Shown piece by piece: positions 8,709-15,871 of a stretch of 64,000 bases of DNA (positions are counted from its first letter, which is position 1; every line of letters starts with the position of its first letter). The notes under the pieces are model-generated. The model was not told the DNA's origin. It saw only the letters and a list, made by a program, of their open reading frames with translations, and did not search any database. Both the position numbers and the translations under genes were made by a program. The stretch is from Lachnospiraceae bacterium (lineage in GTDB: Bacteria; Bacillota; Clostridia; Lachnospirales; Lachnospiraceae): positions 29,307-93,306 of the forward strand of contig JAUNGI010000006.1 of the NCBI GenBank assembly GCA_030524525.1, given 5' to 3'.

Positions 8709-8737
8709 TTGTGCCCCTCCATTTTTTGATTTATATT
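8709..8737 (+). promoter_or_regulatory. Putative promoter for the IS110 left-end RNA
   Basis: TTGTGC (8709-8714) and TATATT (8732-8737) with a 17-base spacer lie just inside the left end of the element and would start transcription near 8745, upstream of the predicted guide loops. Confidence 0.4.
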
Positions 8738-8744
8738 CTTATAA

Positions 8745-8948
8745 GGAATAGCAATACACTACAGAGCACGGAAGGAGGAGTGGCGAATTTTTTTCGACCC
8801 CGCATAGATATATGTGCCGTCATCCTTTCAAGCACAAACAAGTGGGACTTTGAGCCCGGACTCTTATCATTGGTAATAAACCATGTTTATTCAGTCGCAG
8901 GATGACAGTCACTGTTGCTATTCCTTTGTTATTAAGGTGGTGATACTT
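8745..8948 (+). ncRNA. Candidate IS110 bridge RNA
   Basis: The noncoding left end between a putative promoter and the transposase can fold into an early hairpin (GCAC 8766-8769 with GTGC 8814-8817, containing CGAA/TTCG), followed by a loop closed by eight perfect pairs, GTCATCCT (8819-8826) with AGGATGAC (8899-8906). The 5' side of this loop contains GCACAAACAAGT, identical to the host sequence left of the element. The 3' side contains AATAAAC, complementary to the host sequence right of it. This is the arrangement expected for left and right target guides of a bridge RNA (established for IS621 and relatives). A donor-binding loop was not identified with confidence. Confidence 0.6.
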
Positions 8949-10220
8949 ATGATGAAGTTAAAATACTCCATCTGCTGTGGACTTGACGTCCACAAAAATG
9001 TTATCGTTGCAACCATCGTAATCACTAACAAGGATGGAATATCCGAATACAAACAAAAATCCTTTTCAACCATCAACTCGGATATTCAAAGGTTTCACAA
9101 CTGGCTTATCGAGAATAATTGTTATCATGTCTGCATGGAATCCACTGGTAAGTATTGGATTCCTATTTTTAATTATCTCGAAAATGATATTGATGTGTGC
9201 CTTACTCACCCTAAATACGTCAAGGCTATCAAAGGTAAGAAGACCGACAAAAAGGATTCCAAATGGATTGCCGACCTCTACAAATTTGACCTTGTCAGAT
9301 GTTCCTTCATTCCACCAAAAGATTTCCGACAGCTCCGTGAAATTGCAAGATACCGTTTTAAGCTGGTCTGCATGAAATCTTCAGAAAAGAACCGCATCCA
9401 GAACTGCATGACCGTTTCTAATGTGGGCATTGCCAGTGTATTGTCCGACCCTTTCGGTAAGACAGCAACGGAAATCATGTCTTACCTGTTGGAGCATACT
9501 GCTGATTCCATTGACGAAAAGGCTATCCGCAAACTTATTAAAAAGGGAGCTAAAGCCAAGTCTGATGAAATCATCGAAGCTATCAAAGGCTATAACATTG
9601 AAACAGACCAGGCTAAAAAGTTGGAACTCGCCCGCGGGCATCTGGAATATCTTGACGATATGATCACCCAAACCGAGGTTGAACTCTATGTCCGCATGAA
9701 ACCTTATTATGAGTTTGTCAGGTTTGTAAGCACTATGCCCGGTATGACGGAACTGAGTTCTACAATTGTCCTTGCTGAAACCGGCATTGATATGGACATC
9801 TTTGACGATGCGAGACACCTGTGTTCATGGTGTGGTCTTTCGCCTGCGAACAACGAATCCGCCGGGAAGAAAAAGTCTGTCCGAATTGCCAAAGCAGGCG
9901 ATTACCTGAAACCAATGATGGTACAGTGTGCCCTTGCCGCAATCAAGAATAAAAAGCAGCCTTATTTTGCGATCAAATATGGACGAATCAAAAAACGCCG
10001 AGGTCACAAAAAAGCAATTATTGCAATTGCAAGAATGATGATGGTCTGTATTTACCACATGGTATCAGAAAAGAAACCCTTTAGCCCTACTGACTACGAG
10101 GAATTGATGGATCCTCGAAACCATGCAGAGCGAGTGATTCTGAATGAAAACAATGTTTTTGCTTACCTTGAAAGCCTTGGTTACGATAGTTCTAAGTTAG
10201 TGAAACGCAACGATAATTAA
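8949..10220 (+). CDS. IS110-family transposase (DEDD recombinase)
   Basis: ATG 8949 follows AAGGTGG (8934-8940). The 423-residue protein has the N-terminal RuvC-like DEDD domain: GLDVHKN (first Asp), CMESTGKYW (Glu) and KTDKKDSKWIADL (paired Asp). The C-terminal IS116/IS110/IS902 domain carries MPGMTELSS, DARHLCSWCGLSP and SAGKKKSVRIAKAGD, which includes the serine thought to act in strand exchange. It is full length with no internal stop, so the element looks potentially active. Its AT-rich codon use differs sharply from the neighbouring genes. It is transcribed opposite to the operon it interrupts. Confidence 0.95.
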   Translation: MMKLKYSICCGLDVHKNVIVATIVITNKDGISEYKQKSFSTINSDIQRFHNWLIENNCYHVCMESTGKYWIPIFNYLENDIDVCLTHPKYVKAIKGKKTDKKDSKWIADLYKFDLVRCSFIPPKDFRQLREIARYRFKLVCMKSSEKNRIQNCMTVSNVGIASVLSDPFGKTATEIMSYLLEHTADSIDEKAIRKLIKKGAKAKSDEIIEAIKGYNIETDQAKKLELARGHLEYLDDMITQTEVELYVRMKPYYEFVRFVSTMPGMTELSSTIVLAETGIDMDIFDDARHLCSWCGLSPANNESAGKKKSVRIAKAGDYLKPMMVQCALAAIKNKKQPYFAIKYGRIKKRRGHKKAIIAIARMMMVCIYHMVSEKKPFSPTDYEELMDPRNHAERVILNENNVFAYLESLGYDSSKLVKRNDN

Positions 10221-10321
10221 CTCTTTTTTGTTTTCTACTCTTGTGAAACTGGGGTTTTTACGAACCCTTATATAAGTGCGTCCAAAAATCTACTTTATTT
10301 TTCACTCTTACCTCCATAGGT

Positions 10322-12676
10322 TTATTCCATGCCGGAGCATTTTGACGCGGGGATCTTCCGCAGGCTTCCGGCGGAGCAGACTGCGGCGAAAAAGGTGGCG
10401 GTCAGCAGGAGCAGAGGATAGCAAACGAAAACCTCCAGCGGGCGGACGGTAAAGTTGATGCTGTAGGCTCCCATCATCCGAAAGATCGGCTGGATCAGCA
10501 GCTTGGACAGGGGCGTTGAGAGCAGAATGCCCGTCAGCACCGAAAGCAGCAGGACAATGCCGATCCGCAGCGCCTGCCAGAGCATCAGCGAGCGGTTCCG
10601 GAAGCCGAGCGCCTTCAGCAGGGCGATCTCGGTGGTTTCTTTGGTCAGAAAGCTTTTTATGATCAGCGTTGCCACCAGCATGTTGACGCACAGCACGATG
10701 CCGAGAAGCAGGTTTTTTACGTCCTCCAGCTGCCCCGCGATGTCGCCGATCATATGGTCGATATATCCGCCGGCGGTGTAAACGTCGTCTTCCGGATAAA
10801 GCCGGGCAAGCAGCTCCAGCCGTCGGCTGCACTCTGCCTTGTCGGGCGCGTCGGCGTAGGCGATCTGGAGACCGAAATTGCCGCTGGCATAGGCATAGTC
10901 CAACGGTTCGTCCGGATGGAAGCGGATGCCCTCGCCCAGGTTGTTCATCGACTGATACAGCGCGGTGACCGTAAAGGTCTTGGTTTCGGAGCCGAGGTTG
11001 ATGCGCACGTCGTCCCCCACGCCCGCTCCGATCCGATCGGCGACGATATGGGAAAGGGCGACCTCTCCGCTGCTTTGGGGCGCGCTGCCTTCGATGTAAA
11101 CGTATTCCTCCGCCGACACCTCGCCCAGCCCCTGAAGGGCGAGGGAGGAGGTCTTTTTGTCGCCGTGGGAAATGAACATGCGGAACAGGACTTCCTGAAA
11201 TACCCTTGCGTCAATATCCTGCTCCGAAAGCCGGTTTCGCAGCTCCGCCTGTTTTTCTTCCATGAGCGCCCGGTTGTCCTGACTGGGGGAAAGGAGCAGC
11301 TCCTGAGAAATTACCGCGTCGCAGGGCGCCATGCCGAACAGCGTGACCAGCCGATCGGAGCGCAGCGTATTGATCGTATTGACCGGAAGAAGGATCAGCA
11401 GAATTCCAAGCGTAAAGATCACGAGCATGGAGACGTAACGCTTTGCCCCGCTGAAAATATCGTTGAGTGAAAGGAAGGGGATCAGCGGCAGCCGGCTCCG
11501 GTTCAGGCGGATCGGGCTCTTATGGGAGTAGCGTTCGCCGGTCTCTCCGCTGCGGATGGCGTCCAACGGCGAAAAGCGTTTGATCCTTCTTGTACAGAGG
11601 TAGCAGAAGCATATGACCAGCGCCGCCGTCAGGACCGCCGCGCATACGTTCAGCAGCCAGAGCTTCTCCTTGGGCAGCACCATGTTCCGCGATACGTTCC
11701 GGATCAGCAGCGAGGTAAACGGGAAGCTGAGGGCGAGACCTACGCAAGAGCCGAGTGCCGAGATCGTCAGATATTTGACGATATAGAGCCTCCGGATGGC
11801 GGAGATCGGAATGCCGATCGCCTTCATCACGCCGATCTCCCGGAACTCCTCCTGCATCGTAAATTGGATCGTAAAGCGGAGAATGACCATGGAAATAACG
11901 ATCAGACACAGGCTCGCCACAAGCATAACGGCGGCCGTCATGGTATCCATAAAATACATCTGCTTCACGGTGGCGCGATCGAAAAAAAACAGGCTGTTCA
12001 GCTCGCAGTCCATCATCTTGCTTTGGAACTCCGGGTCGTCGGTGTTGACGAGCAGGGACAGCTGCGGATTGGACGTCTCGCTCCGTAAGGAACGAAAATC
12101 GTTTTCACTGATCAAAAAGCGGGTCGTGCCGACCGTTGCGGCGCCGAACAGGGCGTCTTTGGTAAAGCCCTTCACGGTGAAGGCGCGGGTCTCGCCGCCC
12201 AGCGTCAGGATCAGTTCGGCGCCCGGATAAAACTGCTCCGGATAACTGTTCCAGAGATAGGCGGTCACATAGAGCTCGCCGTCGTTGATCGTGAGGAGCT
12301 CGTTGTCGGTCTCGTCAAAGATCCGGGTCCCGCCAAGCGTGGAAATGCAGACGGTTTGGTTGTATTCCAGAGGCTTCCGATTTACCTGAATGTCCTTGCA
12401 GTCGATCTGAAGCAGAGTTGCCGTTTTATACTCGTAATCGTTTTTTGCGGCAAGGGCGTCAAAGCGCTTTAAGGCGTCGTCGTCCGTATTGGAGAGCAGG
12501 ACAAAGTAGTCCGGCACCTCCGCCTTTTCCAGATAGCGGTTCAGAGCCGTGGAAACGGTCAGGATGTTGTTGACGCTGCCGGAGAGAAATGTGGCTGCCA
12601 TGATGATGAACAGCAGCAGGATCAGATTGGTCGTCCTTTTTCGCCGCAGGTCTTTTTTTAGTATTCGCAGAAACAT
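10322..12676 (-). CDS. FtsX-family ABC transporter permease, MacB/BceB-like
   Basis: The 784-residue protein begins with a basic N-terminus and a first membrane helix (MFLRILKKDLRRKRTTN then LILLLFIIMAATFL). It has a large extracytoplasmic domain, a first FtsX unit with three helices (about 250-370), a second extracytoplasmic region, and a second FtsX unit at the C-terminus (about 645-780). The RBS is GGAAAGGAAGG. Proteins of this plan pair with an MacB/BceA-type ATPase to expel or release envelope-targeting compounds. The matching ATPase lies on the same strand beyond the IS110 element, whose inferred right edge falls within three bases of this gene's stop codon. The coding sequence itself looks intact. 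Confidence 0.85.
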   Translation of the reverse strand: MFLRILKKDLRRKRTTNLILLLFIIMAATFLSGSVNNILTVSTALNRYLEKAEVPDYFVLLSNTDDDALKRFDALAAKNDYEYKTATLLQIDCKDIQVNRKPLEYNQTVCISTLGGTRIFDETDNELLTINDGELYVTAYLWNSYPEQFYPGAELILTLGGETRAFTVKGFTKDALFGAATVGTTRFLISENDFRSLRSETSNPQLSLLVNTDDPEFQSKMMDCELNSLFFFDRATVKQMYFMDTMTAAVMLVASLCLIVISMVILRFTIQFTMQEEFREIGVMKAIGIPISAIRRLYIVKYLTISALGSCVGLALSFPFTSLLIRNVSRNMVLPKEKLWLLNVCAAVLTAALVICFCYLCTRRIKRFSPLDAIRSGETGERYSHKSPIRLNRSRLPLIPFLSLNDIFSGAKRYVSMLVIFTLGILLILLPVNTINTLRSDRLVTLFGMAPCDAVISQELLLSPSQDNRALMEEKQAELRNRLSEQDIDARVFQEVLFRMFISHGDKKTSSLALQGLGEVSAEEYVYIEGSAPQSSGEVALSHIVADRIGAGVGDDVRINLGSETKTFTVTALYQSMNNLGEGIRFHPDEPLDYAYASGNFGLQIAYADAPDKAECSRRLELLARLYPEDDVYTAGGYIDHMIGDIAGQLEDVKNLLLGIVLCVNMLVATLIIKSFLTKETTEIALLKALGFRNRSLMLWQALRIGIVLLLSVLTGILLSTPLSKLLIQPIFRMMGAYSINFTVRPLEVFVCYPLLLLTATFFAAVCSAGSLRKIPASKCSGME

Positions 12677-12757
12677 GGGGAACCTTCCTTTCCAAAGAGT
12701 GACCCAAGTATAGCAGGGGAGGTATTAAATAATCCTTAAATTTTCATGAAAAGTCGG

Positions 12758-12786
12758 TTGAAGGGAAAGAAAAGCTGTGTTAAACT
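12758..12786 (+). promoter_or_regulatory. Promoter for the deoxyinosine glycosylase gene
   Basis: TTGAAG (12758-12763) and TAAACT (12781-12786) are separated by 17 bases, 30 bases before ATG 12817. The divergent permease gene must be read from the same 140-base region; a TATACT on the minus strand near 12713 is a weak candidate. Confidence 0.6.
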
Positions 12787-12816
12787 ATCCCCAAAGACAG
12801 AGCAAGGGAGGCGCTT

Positions 12817-13326
12817 ATGGAATACGAAACCGTCCGGCACGAATTTCCGCCGATCTATGACGCGCGTTCCGAGATCCTGATTCTCGGTTCCCTTCCCTCG
12901 GTGAAGTCCAGAGAGCAGCGGTTCTATTACGGGCATCCGCAGAACCGTTTCTGGAAGGTGCTGGCGCTTGTGACGGAGCAGCCGGCGCCGGAGACGATCG
13001 AAGAAAAAAAGGCGTTTCTGCTGCGGAATCGTATTGCGGTTTGGGACGTGATTGCCCGGTGCGACATCGTCGGCTCCAGCGACAGCTCCATAAAAAACGT
13101 GGTCCCCAACGACGTCCGGAAGCTGCTGAACGAAGCGCCCGTCCGGCGGATCTACGCAAACGGCGGCAAGGCGTACGAGCTGTATAGGAAATATGTCTAT
13201 TCGGTCTGCGGGAGGGAGGCGGTGAAGCTGCCCTCCACGAGCCCGGCGAACGCGGCGTTTTCGACGGAAAGGCTGTATGAAAGCTGGAAGCGGATCCTCC
13301 GGACGGAGGCACAAATACATACATGA
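12817..13326 (+). CDS. DNA-deoxyinosine glycosylase (UDG superfamily, family 6-like)
   Basis: The 169-residue protein has the superfamily motif A in ILILGSLPSVKS (residues about 20-31), then GHPQNRFWKVL, and the late motif LPSTSPANAAF. These match the hypoxanthine-DNA glycosylase family rather than classical uracil-DNA glycosylase, where motif A has a catalytic Asp. The enzyme would remove hypoxanthine formed by adenine deamination, starting base-excision repair. Start ATG has GGGAGG upstream. It is monocistronic or the first gene before a repeat-containing leader and a small membrane protein. The exact base specificity is inferred from family resemblance. Confidence 0.85.
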   Translation: MEYETVRHEFPPIYDARSEILILGSLPSVKSREQRFYYGHPQNRFWKVLALVTEQPAPETIEEKKAFLLRNRIAVWDVIARCDIVGSSDSSIKNVVPNDVRKLLNEAPVRRIYANGGKAYELYRKYVYSVCGREAVKLPSTSPANAAFSTERLYESWKRILRTEAQIHT

Positions 13327-13336
13327 TGCATGTCGG

Positions 13337-13485
13337 TGGAGGTAAGAGGGAAAAATCAGGCCGATGCGCTGATTTTCCCCCTCGGCGGTTTGCGGCGGAG
13401 CACAAGCCGCCGGTGATCGCAGCCGAAAATTTGAGATTTTCGGCGCGGCGCTTCGCGGGAACACGCTCCGCTATTGGAGGTAAAC
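13337..13485 (+). repeat. Dispersed repeat A, copy 1: three-hairpin gene leader
   Basis: The gap before the next gene holds three hairpins: GAGGGAAAAATCAG/CTGATTTTCCCCCTC (13346-13383), GGCGGTTTG/CAAGCCGCC (13384-13411) and GCCGAAAAT/ATTTTCGGC (13422-13444). It ends with the RBS of the next gene. A diverged copy lies on the minus strand at 63226-63385 in the same position relative to an SDR gene, with compensatory changes in the second hairpin. Confidence 0.65.
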
Positions 13486-13983
13486 ATGGCAAAAAAGGAA
13501 AAGAAAGCGAAAAAAACAAACAAGCCGGTCTGCTCAAAGTGCGGCGCACCCATCATGCTGCTGGCGGCGGACGAGTTCAAGTACGGCTGTCCCATCCGCG
13601 CCTGCGCGCAGTGTCGGCAGCGCTATCTGGATCGGGGCTGGCATGAGATCGCGGTGGAGGGCTACCGGGAGTCGGACGTGTCCACAAAAAGCAACGCGAA
13701 GCAGACGCTGGGGCTGGGGCTGGCAACGCTTGGACTGATCGCGGCGAACGTGTTCAGCATTGCGGTGCTGCACCTGATCGTTTATATGCTGATCTTCTTG
13801 GCGATCGGCGCGGGAATCGGCTTTTTGGTTGCCTTAAAGGATACGTTCGTCTGCGCGACGGGCATGAAAAAAGCCGATCTGGAACAGCTCAAGGCGGAGT
13901 CCGAGCGGCGGCTCAGCAATCCGGAATATGCAAAACAGCTTGCGGAGCTGGGCTATCCGGTACCGTCGCGTTATCTGATTTGA
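13486..13983 (+). CDS. Small membrane protein with an N-terminal zinc ribbon
   Basis: ATG 13486 follows GGAGG at 5-6 bases; a TTG four codons earlier overlaps that RBS. The 165-residue product has a Lys-rich start, a zinc-ribbon-like Cys pattern (CSKCGAP then CAQCRQRY), a linker, two adjacent hydrophobic helices (about 75-120) and a charged C-terminal helix (KADLEQLKAESERR). No catalytic residues are visible. The topology suggests a membrane hairpin with both ends in the cytoplasm. The function is unknown. Its leader is dispersed repeat A, shared with the SDR gene near the right end of the window. Confidence 0.75.
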   Translation: MAKKEKKAKKTNKPVCSKCGAPIMLLAADEFKYGCPIRACAQCRQRYLDRGWHEIAVEGYRESDVSTKSNAKQTLGLGLATLGLIAANVFSIAVLHLIVYMLIFLAIGAGIGFLVALKDTFVCATGMKKADLEQLKAESERRLSNPEYAKQLAELGYPVPSRYLI

Positions 13984-14003
13984 CGCTGACCGTGGAGGGC
14001 GCT

Positions 14004-14996
14004 ATGGAAAACTTTAAGATCAAGGGCTTCAGCTTTGCGTTCGGCACGCGAAGGGGCGAGCTTTCGGGGCGGGAGGCGCGGCATTCGCTTGCGCTGCTGC
14101 GGGAGACCGGGACCGAGTGGATCGCGCTCTGCGTCGATCAGCGGGTCGCCGCAAAAAACAGTTTGGAGATTCGTTATAACTACAACCGCAATGTGACGGA
14201 TATTGAGCTGATCGAGTTTATTCGCCATGCGCATGCCGAGGGAATGAAGGTCTGCCTTAAGCCGATGATCAACTGCATGGACGGAAGCTGGCGGGCGGAG
14301 ATCAATTTCTGGGACGACGACGGCTCTTGGGCAAAGTGGTTTTATGAGTACGGCGGTTATATTACGCATATGGCGGAGCTGGCGGAATATACGGGCTGCG
14401 AAATGTTCTGCCTTGGCTGCGAGATGCTCGGAACGGAGCGGCAGGAGCGGCGCTGGCGGGAACTGATCGCCGCTGTACGACAGGTGTATCACGGCGCGGT
14501 CACTTATAATACGAACCACGGGCACGAGCTGGACGCCAACTGGTACGACGCTCTGGACTATGTGGGAACAAGCGCGTATTTCCGCATGCACAAGCAGGGC
14601 GAGACAGGGCCGGCGGCGCCGGAAGCGCCGATCATGGATCTGACGCGGGAGGATATGCTTGCCTCGTGGCGCGAGGTGAAGGAGCGGATGCGCGCGGTCT
14701 CCGAAAAATACGGCAAACCCGTGGTCTTTATGGAGATCGGCTGCCGTTCGGCAAGGGGAACGGCATGTCAGCCGTGGGATTTCCAAATGCGCCATCTGCC
14801 GTACGACGAGGACGAGCAGGCGCTGTTTTACGATACCTGCATGGAAGTGTTTGAGAACACGGACTTTTTCCTCGGCTTTTTCTGGTGGGACTGGTCGGCG
14901 CATGTCAGCGAGGAGCGGCTGAGAACGGGCGATACCGGCTTTTCCGTTTACGGGAAAAAAGCCGCCGAGGTGCTGAAAAAATATTACCGGCGGTGA
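14004..14996 (+). CDS. Glycoside hydrolase, GH113-like (beta-mannanase type)
   Basis: ATG 14004 is preceded by GGAGGG, so the in-frame start at 13980 is not used. The 330-residue single domain reads as a TIM barrel of clan GH-A: CLKPMINC on an inner strand, a candidate acid/base Glu140 in LGCEMLGTE and a nucleophile Glu244 in VVFMEIGCRSA, with aromatic FFLGFFWWDWS near the end, as in GH113 mannanases. There is no signal peptide, so it is probably cytoplasmic and acts on imported oligosaccharides. It starts 20 bases after the previous gene. No sugar transporter is next to it. Mannan specificity is inferred from the family only. Confidence 0.8.
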   Translation: MENFKIKGFSFAFGTRRGELSGREARHSLALLRETGTEWIALCVDQRVAAKNSLEIRYNYNRNVTDIELIEFIRHAHAEGMKVCLKPMINCMDGSWRAEINFWDDDGSWAKWFYEYGGYITHMAELAEYTGCEMFCLGCEMLGTERQERRWRELIAAVRQVYHGAVTYNTNHGHELDANWYDALDYVGTSAYFRMHKQGETGPAAPEAPIMDLTREDMLASWREVKERMRAVSEKYGKPVVFMEIGCRSARGTACQPWDFQMRHLPYDEDEQALFYDTCMEVFENTDFFLGFFWWDWSAHVSEERLRTGDTGFSVYGKKAAEVLKKYYRR

Positions 14997-15056
14997 GCGT
15001 GCAAACAGGGAGAAAAAAACGGCTGTTTTTTGTGCAAGATTGCATTCTTCGGGCGC

Positions 15057-15085
15057 TTGACAAAAAACGGAAAAAGGAATAAACT
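15057..15085 (+). promoter_or_regulatory. Strong sigma-A promoter upstream of the surface protein/protease pair
   Basis: A perfect TTGACA (15057-15062), a 17-base spacer and TAAACT (15080-15085). Transcription would begin near 15092, just before a terminator-like hairpin. Confidence 0.75.
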
Positions 15086-15100
15086 GAGAGGGGCTTAACA

Positions 15101-15140
15101 AAGACGTTAGGGATGTTTTCCCTACGTCTTTTCCTTTTTT
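15101..15140 (+). terminator. Terminator-like hairpin in the 5' leader
   Basis: AAGACGTTAGGGA (15101-15113) pairs with TCCCTACGTCTT (15119-15130) with one bulged base, followed by TTTTCCTTTTTT. It lies between a consensus promoter and the coding region at 15182, so it may act as an attenuator rather than ending an upstream transcript. Confidence 0.65.
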
Positions 15141-15181
15141 ATGGGAAAAGCTTCGCGAAAAATAAAATAAGGAGAGAACGC

Positions 15182-15859
15182 ATGAAGAGAATTGGTGTTG
15201 TAATTCTGACGGTCTGCATCGCCGCAATGATGATGACGACCGCATTTGCAGAGACACTCACCGAAGAAGTCTGGCTGGATGCGTCCGGAGACACGGATGT
15301 AAACGGCACGCTGACGGCTACGGTAGAGACGAATGCAAACACAACCGACGGCTTGATCACGGTTTCCTATGATGCAGACAAGCTTTCCATCACGGAAGAC
15401 GACGTTGAAAAATCCGACGGTATCGTAATGTGGGCGGTAAACGTTGTAACGCCCGGTACGTTAAAAATCAGCTTCATTGCAGAGGAACCTACCGAGTCGG
15501 GAACGCTGTTTTCGCTGAATTTTACGGCAAAGGCGTCCGTTTCGGAGGATGAGCTTGCCGAGCTGCTCGATATGAGCGGCGAGTATGTGAATACGACCGG
15601 CGGCGAGGCGGCGTTTGTGAAAAAGCAGCAGGAAGCGGATCCTACGCCGAGCCTTACTCCGGAACCGAGCGCAACCGTAACGCCCAGCCCGGAACCCACT
15701 TCGGCAGCTACGCCTACGCCCGCTCCGACCGAAAAGCCGGACGACGGAAAGAACCCGACAACGGGGGATACGTTCCGTTGGGGCATCATCCTGACCGTAG
15801 CCGTTTGCGGCGCGGCAGTGGCAGGCGCAACATATTATCAGAAGAAAGTAAAGAGATAG
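15182..15859 (+). CDS. Cell-wall-anchored protein with a cohesin-like domain and NPTTG sorting signal
   Basis: ATG 15182 follows AAGGAGA. The 225-residue product has a signal peptide (to about residue 22, ending TAFAET). A beta-rich domain of about 125 residues follows, with the pattern of cohesin-like folds (TVETNANTTDGLITVSYD, GTLFSLNFTAKAS). Then come a Thr/Pro linker (about 155-190) and a sortase-type tail: KNPTTGD, a hydrophobic helix and the basic end YYQKKVKR. NPTTG differs from classical LPXTG and suggests a particular sortase class; no sortase gene is in the window. It is translated 12 bases before a secreted S8 protease, so the two probably work at the cell surface together. Confidence 0.8.
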   Translation: MKRIGVVILTVCIAAMMMTTAFAETLTEEVWLDASGDTDVNGTLTATVETNANTTDGLITVSYDADKLSITEDDVEKSDGIVMWAVNVVTPGTLKISFIAEEPTESGTLFSLNFTAKASVSEDELAELLDMSGEYVNTTGGEAAFVKKQQEADPTPSLTPEPSATVTPSPEPTSAATPTPAPTEKPDDGKNPTTGDTFRWGIILTVAVCGAAVAGATYYQKKVKR

Positions 15860-15871
15860 GAGGAAGACAAG

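Larger units (their letters stand above)
8698..10321 (+). mobile_element. IS110-family insertion sequence, boundaries inferred
   Basis: A distinctly AT-rich insert in GC-rich surroundings carries a DEDD transposase and a 250-base noncoding left end. No terminal inverted repeats or target duplications are visible, as expected for IS110. Boundaries are inferred from guide matching. GCACAAACAAGT (8686-8697) at the left flank recurs inside the left-end RNA loop (8832-8843), and AATAAAC in the same loop (8875-8881) is complementary to GTTTATT at the right flank (10320-10326). Both matches end on GT, giving candidate core dinucleotides at 8696-8697 and 10320-10321. Removing the element would rejoin the permease stop codon to the ATPase leader. 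The right edge is less certain than the left. Confidence 0.7.

Noticed and set aside
8819-8906. Reading the guide-bearing IS110 loop as the donor-binding loop
   Set aside because: Its 5' segment matches host sequence outside the left edge in the same sense, and its 3' segment pairs with host sequence outside the right edge; a donor loop should match the element ends instead.
10296-10318. Similarity of the IS110 right end (minus strand GGAGGTAAGAGTGAAAAAT) to 13339-13357
   Set aside because: It could mean that repeat A extends here, but the match is a short purine-rich RBS-like string, the rest of repeat A is absent, and guide matching places this inside the element.
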